Part shown: positions 1-4,748 of the stretch, piece by piece
How the letters are laid out: each line of letters begins with the position of its first letter
How positions within the stretch are numbered: position 1 is the stretch's first letter
Source of the DNA: DATKWF01 sp035529715
GTDB taxonomy: Bacteria; Chloroflexota; Dehalococcoidia; Dehalococcoidales; RBG-16-60-22
DNA length: 5,020 nucleotides
Reading direction: 5' to 3'
Assembly: GCA_035529715.1 (NCBI GenBank)
Contig: DATKWF010000065.1
Span: 1 to 5,020 of the forward strand
The notes under the pieces: generated by a model
Database searches by the model: none
Seen by the model: the letters and a program-made list of their open reading frames with translations, nothing else
What the model was told of the DNA's origin: nothing
Translations under genes and position numbers: made by a program

Positions 1-1517
1 CCGCTGAGATTAAATACACTTCTTTGCGCGATGCTGACACCAAGCCCGTCGGGATTCTGGCGATTGCCCGTGACATCACCGAACGCAGGCAGGCGGAGGC
101 AAAACTGAAGGATTCGGAAAGCAAGTATCGTGCCATCTTTGAGACTACCGGTACCGCCATGATAATCATCGAAGAGGACACCACAATCTCGCTGGCCAAC
201 ACGGAGTTTGAGAAACTCTCCGGCTACTCTCGGGCCGAAATTGAAGGCAAAAAGAAATGGACCGGATTCATTTTTAAAGATGATTTGGAGAGACTAAAAG
301 AATATCATCGCCAGCGGCGAATTAACCCCGATGCCGTGCCCAAGCAGTATGAGGCTCGGCTCGTTGACCGCAAGGGCAATATAAAAGACGTTTACGCCAG
401 CGTTGATATTATTCCCGGAACAAGGCGGAGTGTGGCTTCTATCCTGGATATGAGCGAGCGGAAACAGATGGAGAGGGACTTGCAGATAGAAGCACGGCTC
501 CTGGATACGGCCACTGATTCTATTTTTGTCTATACTCCGGCGGGAAGCATTACCTACGTAAATGAGACCGCTTATAAATCGCATGGCTATACTAAAGAGG
601 AACTGATGGCCATAAATCGCCGTGACCTGGCTACCCCGGAGTACGCCAAATTGTTTGATGCTCGGGTAAAAACACTCTTAGCGAAAGGGGAAACAACCTG
701 GGAGAGTGTCCATCTTCGTAAGGATAGGTCGGCAATACCGGTTGAAGCTCACGCCCAGGTTATCAGGACAAATGGCCGGAAACTCATCCTCGATGTTGTC
801 CGCGATATTACCGAACGCAAGCAGATGCAGGAACAGCTTATCGTTGCCGACCGGCTGGCTACTCTCGGTGAGTTGATTTCAGGCGTTGCCCATGAGCTCA
901 ACAACCCTTTGACCAGTATCATCGGTTTTGCCCAGTTGCTATTGGCGAAAGACATCCCGGGTGGTATTAAAGCAGACCTGAAAGTTATATACGAGGAAGC
1001 GGAGCGTACCAGTAAAGTAGTCAGGAATCTACTTACTTTTGCCCGTAAGCACGAGCCGGAAAAGAAGCCGGTAAACCTGAATGAGGCGATAAAAGTAGTT
1101 TTGGCACTTCGCACCTATGAGCAAAAGGTGCACAATATTCAGACCAGCACCCAGTTTGCCCCCGACCTGCCCGAGATTGTGGCTGATGGTTTCCAATTGC
1201 AGCAGGTCTTCCTCAACATCATCGTTAATGCTGAGCATTTCATGACTTCAGCGCATGGAGGAGGCAATCTGATTATTACTACGGAGCGGGTAGGGGACAA
1301 TATTCAGGCTTCCTTTACTGATGATGGCTCCGGCATTCCTCAGGAGAACCTGAGCCGCATGTTTGACCCGTTCTTTACCACCAAGGAGGTGGGCAAAGGC
1401 ACCGGGCTTGGTCTAAGCATCTGTTATGGAATAGTAACCGAACATGGCGGCAGTATCTATGCCGAAAGTGAGCCGGGTAAAGGTGCCACCTTTATTGTAG
1501 AGCTGCCTATCAGCTAA
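1..1517 (+). CDS. Multi-PAS sensor histidine kinase, 5'-partial
   Basis: This is the C-terminal part of a sensor kinase that autophosphorylates on His and passes the phosphate to response regulators. The frame is open to the window edge: codons from position 3 read as the end of a PAS domain (IARDITERRQAE), so the TTG at 24 is not the true start. Numbering from that TTG, PAS repeats span about 29-154 and 155-272, each ending in a (D)xSERKQ or DITERKQ linker. The dimerisation domain has its H-box around His290 (GVAHELNNPL). The ATPase domain shows an N-box (Asn398/Asn402), G1 (DDGSGIP, 433-439), F-box (FDPFFTTK, 447-454) and G2 (GKGTGLGLS, 457-465), all intact. No membrane segment is seen in the visible part, but the N-terminus is missing, so location and signal are unknown. 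The stop is TAA; the next gene starts 28 nt later, implying co-transcription. The catalytic assignment is firm; the ligand cannot be inferred. Confidence 0.96.
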   Translation, partial: AEIKYTSLRDADTKPVGILAIARDITERRQAEAKLKDSESKYRAIFETTGTAMIIIEEDTTISLANTEFEKLSGYSRAEIEGKKKWTGFIFKDDLERLKEYHRQRRINPDAVPKQYEARLVDRKGNIKDVYASVDIIPGTRRSVASILDMSERKQMERDLQIEARLLDTATDSIFVYTPAGSITYVNETAYKSHGYTKEELMAINRRDLATPEYAKLFDARVKTLLAKGETTWESVHLRKDRSAIPVEAHAQVIRTNGRKLILDVVRDITERKQMQEQLIVADRLATLGELISGVAHELNNPLTSIIGFAQLLLAKDIPGGIKADLKVIYEEAERTSKVVRNLLTFARKHEPEKKPVNLNEAIKVVLALRTYEQKVHNIQTSTQFAPDLPEIVADGFQLQQVFLNIIVNAEHFMTSAHGGGNLIITTERVGDNIQASFTDDGSGIPQENLSRMFDPFFTTKEVGKGTGLGLSICYGIVTEHGGSIYAESEPGKGATFIVELPIS

Positions 1518-1530
1518 CTAAAACGATAGT

Positions 1531-1540
1531 AGGGGAGGTG
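1531..1540 (+). promoter_or_regulatory. Ribosome binding site of the stand-alone receiver gene
   Basis: The sequence AGGGGAGGTG lies 5 nt before the ATG at 1546. It is a strong Shine-Dalgarno match in the short kinase-receiver gap and fixes the start of the 130-residue receiver. Confidence 0.75.
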
Positions 1541-1545
1541 GGTAA

Positions 1546-1938
1546 ATGAAAAGTTCCGCAGCCAGAAAAGTCCTCATCGTCGAAGACGAACCCCCGATTA
1601 GCTGCGTTTGCCAGCGGGTTCTTACCGGGGAGGGATTTGAGGTAGACATTGCCCTCAATGGGAAGATAGCCCAGGAGATGATTGAGAAGAAAGATTATGA
1701 CCTCTGCTTGATTGATATGAGGACACCAGCCATGAGCGGCAAAGAGCTCTATTACTGGCTGAAAGAAAAACACCCGCAAATGGCTGAGAGTGTAATCTTC
1801 ACCACGGGAGATGTGATGGGTGAAGAGGCCAGGAGTTTTCTGGAGCAGGCCGCCAAACCATTTTTACCCAAACCATTTACCCCTGAGGAGTTAAGGGTTA
1901 TAATAAGAGAAACTCTGAGGGGGGTGAATGATGGTTGA
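1546..1938 (+). CDS. Stand-alone receiver-domain response regulator (CheY-like fold)
   Basis: This 130-residue protein is almost entirely one receiver domain. Visible residues are the acidic pocket Glu13/Asp14/Glu15 (IVEDE), the phospho-acceptor Asp57 (LCLIDMRTPAMSG), Thr86-Thr87 of the switch region and Lys109 in FLPKPF. There is no output domain, so it probably works by protein contact or as a phosphate carrier or sink. The stretch around TTGDVMGEEARSFLEQ and PFLPKPFTPEEL resembles receivers often fused to the C-terminus of hybrid kinases of this PAS/HisKA type. That makes the kinase 28 nt upstream the likely phosphodonor (inference). The start is ATG with a strong ribosome binding site. 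Its 3' end overlaps the next gene by 11 nt, which suggests translational coupling. Confidence 0.93.
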   Translation: MKSSAARKVLIVEDEPPISCVCQRVLTGEGFEVDIALNGKIAQEMIEKKDYDLCLIDMRTPAMSGKELYYWLKEKHPQMAESVIFTTGDVMGEEARSFLEQAAKPFLPKPFTPEELRVIIRETLRGVNDG

Positions 1939-2557
1939 AGGAATCGGCAGGGTGCTGGTGGTTGATGATGAGGCGGGGATACGTAACCTCCTGCAGCGGA
2001 CACTAGAAGAAGCCGGTTACAGCGTGGTCACGGCGGCCAGCGGCCAGGAAGCTTTGGATAAGATGTCTGAGATGAATATCGAGCTAGCAATGCTGGATAT
2101 TAAGATGCCCGGAATGTCGGGCATAGAGGTGTTAAGGCAGATAAGCGTTAACCGGCCGGATACCTGTGTTATCATGGTAACCGGTATCGGCGATGCCCAG
2201 ACTGTAGTTGAGGCAATGAAGCTGGGTGCTTACGACTATCTCACCAAGCCGTTTAACCCGGCGGATGTGGTGCCGGCAATACAAAAAGCCTTCCAGCAAA
2301 GGGATGTACGTCGGGAAGAAGAACAACGCCGGCATCGACTTGAGGAGAAGGTCAGGGACCAGTCAGACCGGCTGCAAGAGCAGTTTTCGGAGCTGGTTAA
2401 GACTCTGGCCCGCGAGCACAAACTGCTCTACAGTTTAAAAGATAAGCAACCAGGTGGAAAGCCATCTTTTGTCAAACTACCCCCGGAATTACAAAAGCCA
2501 ATGTCCTCCGTGGAGGAATTCAGAGACGCCCTGCTCAGGATTCTGAAAAGGTCATAG
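1928..2557 (+). CDS. Response regulator: receiver plus charged helical tail, no known output domain
   Basis: This 209-residue protein has a receiver domain at about 7-122: acidic pocket Asp13/Asp14/Glu15 (VVDDE), phospho-acceptor Asp57 (MLDIKMPGMSG), Thr85 (VTGIGD) and Lys107 (YLTKPF). From about 122 to 170 there is a continuous Arg/Glu/Gln-rich helix with heptad-like hydrophobic spacing, likely a coiled coil. A Pro/Gly-rich linker (174-186) and a short terminal helix (about 193-209, SSVEEFRDALLRILK) follow. No AAA+, helix-turn-helix, GGDEF, HD or kinase motif is visible. The receiver is of the NtrC-like subtype (VTGIGDAQTVVEAMKLGAYDYLTKPF) but lacks the sigma-54 interaction domain usual there. 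Candidate starts are the ATGs at 1928 and 1931, both after an AGGGGGGTG ribosome binding site. The gene overlaps the preceding receiver by 11 nt. The receiver call is firm; output through dimerisation or partner binding is inference. Confidence 0.92.
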   Translation: MMVEGIGRVLVVDDEAGIRNLLQRTLEEAGYSVVTAASGQEALDKMSEMNIELAMLDIKMPGMSGIEVLRQISVNRPDTCVIMVTGIGDAQTVVEAMKLGAYDYLTKPFNPADVVPAIQKAFQQRDVRREEEQRRHRLEEKVRDQSDRLQEQFSELVKTLAREHKLLYSLKDKQPGGKPSFVKLPPELQKPMSSVEEFRDALLRILKRS

Positions 2558-2575
2558 CTTAACCTAAGGGTTAGC
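2557..2575 (+). promoter_or_regulatory. Small hairpin overlapping the ribosome binding site of the OmpR-type regulator
   Basis: An imperfect inverted repeat pairs GCT-(bulged T)-AACC with GGTT-AGC around a TAAG loop. The only Shine-Dalgarno-like bases before the ATG at 2579 (AAGGG, 2566-2570) fall in its loop and 3' stem. The upstream gene's stop codon (2555-2557) touches its 5' base, so a terminating ribosome would cover and melt it. A role in translational coupling is plausible but inferred; the stem is only seven pairs with one bulge. Confidence 0.3.
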
Positions 2576-2578
2576 CTC

Positions 2579-3274
2579 ATGACGAAGACACGCATCCTCA
2601 TAGCTGATGATGACCCCAGCATACTCAAGCTGATGAGTATTTACCTGAAACAGGCCGGGTATGAACCAATCCTGGCATCTGATGGCAAAGAAGCGTTAAG
2701 CCTGGTTGAGGCAGAGAACCCGGCTCTGGTCATTCTCGACATCAGGATGCCCGGAATGAACGGTTTTGAAGTCTGCCGTCATATCCGGGCGTCCTCCGAT
2801 ATACCGATAATTATGCTCACCATCAGTAACCAGGATGAGGATATGCTGCAGGGGCTTAAGAGCGGGGCTGATGACTATGTTACCAAGCCTTTCAGCGTTG
2901 AAGTCTTGCTAGCCCGGATTCAGGCGGTGCTGCGACGGGCCAAGTTTCCGGAAGAGGTGGCGCGCCCCGAGTTTCATTCCGGCGAGCTGGTCATCGACTT
3001 TGAGCAGCACCGGGTAAGTGTCGCCGGCAAAGAGGTGAAGCTGACGGCTACCGAGTATAAAATTCTTTCCATTCTGGCCCGCCATGCCGGGCGGGTGTTC
3101 ACCCATGACCAGCTGCTGGAGAAGGTGTGGGGTTGGGAATATCGTGGTGAGAGCCACATACTCCAGGTCACCATTTCACGATTGCGGGAAAAGATAGAGA
3201 ATAACCCCCGTGACCCCAAGTATATCCTCACCCGGGTAGGTATTGGCTATAGCTTCCCCAAGCCGACTGAGTAG
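2579..3274 (+). CDS. OmpR/PhoB-family DNA-binding response regulator
   Basis: This 231-residue protein has the standard family length and layout. The receiver (about 4-118) has the acidic pocket Asp10/Asp11/Asp12 (IADDD), phospho-acceptor Asp54 (VILDIRMPGMNG), Thr81 (MLTIS), Tyr100 and Lys103 (DDYVTKPF). The C-terminal winged helix-turn-helix (about 134-228) shows the family signatures LTATEYKILSILARHAGRVFT, the LLEKVWGWEY loop, the recognition helix around 190-206 (SHILQVTISRLREKIE) and the wing (YILTRVGIGYSF). Members usually bind tandem direct repeats and touch RNA polymerase at the promoter. The ATG lies 21 nt after the preceding stop, behind a weak ribosome binding site. It is the only DNA-binding regulator in the cluster and sits just upstream of an operator-like repeat array, its most likely target (inference). 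The motifs do not identify a specific named regulator. Confidence 0.96.
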   Translation: MTKTRILIADDDPSILKLMSIYLKQAGYEPILASDGKEALSLVEAENPALVILDIRMPGMNGFEVCRHIRASSDIPIIMLTISNQDEDMLQGLKSGADDYVTKPFSVEVLLARIQAVLRRAKFPEEVARPEFHSGELVIDFEQHRVSVAGKEVKLTATEYKILSILARHAGRVFTHDQLLEKVWGWEYRGESHILQVTISRLREKIENNPRDPKYILTRVGIGYSFPKPTE

Positions 3275-3296
3275 CTGACCAGACGCCAACCGCATC

Positions 3297-3336
3297 AAAA
3301 GGGGCTCCCCGAAAATCGGGGGGCTCTTTTTATTTT
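3297..3336 (+). terminator. Rho-independent terminator of the two-component operon
   Basis: A 12-bp stem (3301-3312 with 3316-3327, including three G-T wobbles) closes on an AAA loop and is followed by a run of Ts (TCTTTTTATTTT). Four As before the stem can pair with the first Ts after it. It begins 22 nt after the stop of the OmpR-type regulator gene, so it separates the signalling operon from the downstream cassette. Confidence 0.9.
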
Positions 3337-3350
3337 CCGGCGGGGAATCT

Positions 3351-3368
3351 TTGTGACTTTTTTGTGAT
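3351..3368 (+). promoter_or_regulatory. Distal operator: pair of 7-bp direct repeats, 11-bp period
   Basis: TTGTGAC and TTGTGAT are separated by TTTT, so the repeat units start 11 bp apart (3351 and 3362). This 7+4+7 direct-repeat layout is the known binding-site form of PhoB/OmpR-type regulators, where two winged-helix domains bind head to tail on one face of the DNA. It lies 32 bp upstream of a matching pair, about three helical turns. Occupancy by the neighbouring regulator is inference. Confidence 0.55.
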
Positions 3369-3382
3369 ATCAAAGGCACGCG

Positions 3383-3400
3383 GTGTGACTTGATTGTGAG
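3383..3400 (+). promoter_or_regulatory. Proximal operator: second pair of 7-bp direct repeats
   Basis: GTGTGAC and TTGTGAG are separated by TTGA, again 11 bp from unit to unit (3383 and 3394), with the same TGTGA core as the distal pair. The pair ends 10 bp before the -10-like hexamer and covers the place of a -35 box, for which no good match exists. This matches activator-dependent promoters of the Pho-box class, in which the regulator substitutes for -35 recognition. Confidence 0.58.
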
Positions 3401-3410
3401 CCGGCCTCTC

Positions 3411-3416
3411 TAGACT
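3411..3416 (+). promoter_or_regulatory. Candidate -10 element of the small-gene operon
   Basis: TAGACT matches TATAAT at four of six positions. At the expected distance upstream there is no TTGACA-like -35; the second repeat pair is there instead. A transcript starting around 3423 would have a leader of about 20 nt carrying the AGGGAGG ribosome binding site. The call rests mainly on position relative to the operator. Confidence 0.45.
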
Positions 3417-3432
3417 GAGAGTAGATGAAAAA

Positions 3433-3439
3433 AGGGAGG
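3433..3439 (+). promoter_or_regulatory. Ribosome binding site deciding the exported-protein start
   Basis: AGGGAGG ends 6 nt before the ATG at 3446. The in-frame ATG at 3425 has no such site and lies at the predicted transcription start, so 3446 is chosen. Confidence 0.75.
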
Positions 3440-3445
3440 TCGGCA

Positions 3446-3976
3446 ATGACAAAGAAATTATTCAGAAGAATTTTCCCACTGATAGCTTTTTTACTTCTCG
3501 TCCCCTGGCCAATAGCCTATGCCTACAGCTACTCCGGCGACACGGTGGTCCAGGACGGCATTCAGGTAAGTACGGCGGAAGTTTCAGCCGCCCCGACCTG
3601 GACTGCGGTCGAGAAAACAATCGGCGGCGTAACTCCTGGTGACCTCTTCTTTATTGATGCCACTGATAGCGGCGCCGACATTCAAGCGACTCTTCACTTT
3701 ACCAATGCCAGTGAACTGGTCAATTCCTACCGGTATTTGATTCTCAAAGTCGGGCTGTATGTCGACAACGGTAGTGGTGAGTGGGAGCCGGCATACGGGG
3801 TTGATGGCGAGCTTGCTCCGGACACCTTCATCACCCTGCGCAATGGTTACGCTGGCTTCACTCTACCGGGATACGCCAAATACAAGGTCACCATTGATAG
3901 CGGCAGCTTTTATTGCACCAATGCCGATATCGACGAGGACAGCACCTCACCCCAGTTCTATCTGACGGTCAATTAA
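3446..3976 (+). CDS. Exported protein of unknown function with Sec signal peptide
   Basis: This 176-residue protein is not recognised as a member of a named family. Its N-terminus is a classic signal peptide: basic TKKLFRR, a hydrophobic core at about 9-23 and an A-Y-A signal-peptidase I site at 24-26, giving a mature protein of about 150 residues beginning YSYSGD. No lipobox Cys, second membrane segment, LPXTG or S-layer motif is visible. The mature part is rich in Thr, Ser, Gly, Tyr and Asp in short alternating stretches that suggest a beta-sandwich (inference). The single mature Cys (157) precedes an acidic cluster (NADIDED, 159-165) that might bind a metal ion. It is the first gene after the regulated promoter and leads a run of four small genes. 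Export is well supported; function is unknown. Confidence 0.88.
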   Translation: MTKKLFRRIFPLIAFLLLVPWPIAYAYSYSGDTVVQDGIQVSTAEVSAAPTWTAVEKTIGGVTPGDLFFIDATDSGADIQATLHFTNASELVNSYRYLILKVGLYVDNGSGEWEPAYGVDGELAPDTFITLRNGYAGFTLPGYAKYKVTIDSGSFYCTNADIDEDSTSPQFYLTVN

Positions 3977-3993
3977 TCAGCCAAACAGAAAAC

Positions 3994-4000
3994 AGGAGGT
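3994..4000 (+). promoter_or_regulatory. Ribosome binding site of first 86-residue gene
   Basis: AGGAGGT is a near-perfect Shine-Dalgarno sequence. It serves the ATG at 4005 (4 nt away) or the in-frame ATG at 4011 (10 nt away), so the start is uncertain by two codons. It is strong evidence that the short gene after it is real. Confidence 0.75.
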
Positions 4001-4004
4001 AAAG

Positions 4005-4265
4005 ATGACAATGGAACATAAAGGCAGGGGTCAGTTTCAAGAGCACGATGAGCAGATGAGAGGGTTTCGCCAGGCTCATGCCGGGGTCGCTATACTCAAC
4101 GGTTCCAGGTATGACCAATCAGCTCTACGGGAAAGAACACTACCCTGGCAGTTCAGCCATCCCTTAATGGAAACCGGCGGGACAAGCCTTCTCAGTGGTT
4201 TAGCAAGCCTGTCAGACATGGTCCAGCTACTGAGGGTGCCCAAATACAGGCTTGACCTAAACTAG
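4005..4265 (+). CDS. Hypothetical protein, 86 residues, soluble
   Basis: I do not recognise this protein. It has a hydrophilic N-terminal third rich in Gln, His, Arg and Glu (about 4-25), a middle part with no Cys, and an amphipathic Leu-rich segment at about 60-76 (TSLLSGLASLSDMVQLLRV) ending in a short basic tail. There is no signal peptide or membrane segment, so it is probably cytoplasmic. It begins 28 nt after the exported-protein gene behind a near-perfect ribosome binding site, and no promoter or terminator is seen between them. That placement makes it a likely operon member. Being real rests on the ribosome binding site, position and uninterrupted frame rather than on homology. The ATG at 4011 is an alternative start. 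Confidence 0.68.
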   Translation: MTMEHKGRGQFQEHDEQMRGFRQAHAGVAILNGSRYDQSALRERTLPWQFSHPLMETGGTSLLSGLASLSDMVQLLRVPKYRLDLN

Positions 4266-4285
4266 TAAAAAGTTAAGAACGAGTG

Positions 4286-4293
4286 AAAGGGGG
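4286..4293 (+). promoter_or_regulatory. Ribosome binding site deciding a GTG start
   Basis: AAAGGGGG lies 7 nt before the GTG at 4301. The longer in-frame option, GTG at 4283, would place this site inside the coding region and has no purine-rich site of its own, so 4301 is preferred. Confidence 0.65.
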
Positions 4294-4300
4294 TACCCAA

Positions 4301-4561
4301 GTGGACACAGGTAAACTTTATCGATTTAGCGAAAAGCAGTTTGTGACCAACGTTAACTACCAGCTATATAGGCAGACGCCAAGCAATTTGTGTGGAGAGC
4401 TGGTCCCCTTTGAATCTGGATGCGTAAGCGATGGCGGGGATTACACCATTGAATTAGCCGACAAGCGTAAAATCAGGTGTAACCTCAAAAGGAGGGTTAA
4501 CCGGGCCGTGATCGGGATTCCACCACGCTACGTGTATCATTTTATTGGAGGGATGCTATGA
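4301..4561 (+). CDS. Hypothetical small basic protein, 86 residues, GTG start
   Basis: No family is recognised. The protein has three Cys residues (31, 41, 60). Its C-terminal half alternates charged and hydrophobic residues (about 47-82: DYTIELADKRKIRCNLKRR, then PPRYVYHFIGG), as expected for a small beta-barrel or nucleic-acid-binding fold. That structural guess is inference. The N-terminal half has several Tyr and Asn residues and no signal peptide. The stop TGA overlaps the ATG of the next gene in an ATGA arrangement, a typical sign of translational coupling, and the ribosome binding site of that gene (GGAGGG, 4547-4552) lies inside this gene's last codons. It begins 35 nt after the previous stop. 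The coding call is supported by both flanking signals; function is unknown. Confidence 0.72.
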   Translation: MDTGKLYRFSEKQFVTNVNYQLYRQTPSNLCGELVPFESGCVSDGGDYTIELADKRKIRCNLKRRVNRAVIGIPPRYVYHFIGGML

Positions 4562-4743
4562 CCAACATTAATAAAGCTACTAGAGCCGCCAATTGTCCCC
4601 TCGACCTGGAGGTATGTTTCTCATCCTGTTACTGGCGCAGCGGGAATAAGTGTACCTTCTGTCAACGGTACCGAAGACAGCGGTGCCAGATGTTAAACTT
4701 CGGCTACCTGTTCCGATACCAGCCAGTTTATGCGAGGAACTAA
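4558..4743 (+). CDS. Cys-rich mini-protein, copy 1 (61 residues)
   Basis: This short soluble protein is the first of two adjacent paralogues. Cys13, Cys20, Cys24 and Cys32 form C-X6-C-X3-C-X7-C, with a conserved centre LEVCFSSCYWR (17-27). Two further Cys (35 and 43) are found only in this copy. The tail is basic and aromatic (QRYRRQR, then FGYLFRYQPVY). Residues 1-34 align without gaps with copy 2, with 22 of 34 identical, and the four shared Cys have the same numbering; this supports both chosen starts. The ATG overlaps the preceding stop by 4 nt and has a GGAGGG ribosome binding site. Four spaced Cys in a cytoplasmic protein suggest zinc or iron-sulfur binding, but that is inference and no named family is recognised. 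Confidence 0.8.
   Translation: MTNINKATRAANCPLDLEVCFSSCYWRSGNKCTFCQRYRRQRCQMLNFGYLFRYQPVYARN
4606..4637 (+). repeat. Direct repeat, unit 1, core of duplicated Cys-rich gene
   Basis: This 32-bp block recurs 191 bp downstream at 4797-4828 with 30 of 32 bases identical. Both differences involve Cys codons (TGT against TGC) and are silent, so the repeat marks a gene duplication kept under protein-level selection, not a mobile or regulatory repeat. Confidence 0.85.
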
Positions 4744-4748
4744 TCGTT

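Noticed and set aside
24..26. TTG as the start of the histidine kinase
   Set aside because: The frame is open to the window edge and the codons before it read as normal PAS domain sequence. There is also no ribosome binding site, so the gene is 5'-truncated by the window.
3365..3372. TGATATCA palindrome as a separate operator
   Set aside because: Only eight bases long and overlapping the better-supported direct repeat; likely chance.
294..3379. Several - strand open frames of 60-120 codons opposite the signalling genes
   Set aside because: They lie antisense to well-supported conserved domains and show no recognisable motifs or ribosome binding sites, as expected for shadow frames.
3351..3400. 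CRP/FNR-type site because of the TGTGA cores
   Set aside because: Those sites are inverted repeats (TGTGA then TCACA). Here all four cores point the same way, which fits a winged-helix regulator binding head to tail.
3425..3445. ATG at 3425 as the exported-protein start
   Set aside because: It would place the ribosome binding site inside the coding region and lies at the likely transcription start. The ATG at 3446 has AGGGAGG at the right distance and gives a standard signal peptide.
3759..3965. Second + strand ORF inside the exported-protein gene
   Set aside because: It has no ribosome binding site and an unlikely composition (Ser/Pro/Thr-rich shadow frame), and it lies wholly within a gene with a clear signal peptide.
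4336..4350. Extra TTTGTGAC operator half-site
   Set aside because: It is a single copy inside a coding region with no partner 11 bp away.
4611..4662. Overlapping hydrophobic micro-ORFs inside both Cys-rich genes (ATG after GGAGGT at 4614 and 4805, reading M-F/L-LILLLA)
   Set aside because: The Shine-Dalgarno-like bases abut the ATG with no usable spacing. The frames end after 11 and 16 codons, and their similarity follows from conservation of the Cys-rich frame.
4650..4748. Longer N-terminus for Cys-rich copy 2, starting at 4650
   Set aside because: This part overlaps copy 1 in another frame, has no ribosome binding site, and the paralogue alignment starts exactly at the ATG at 4749.
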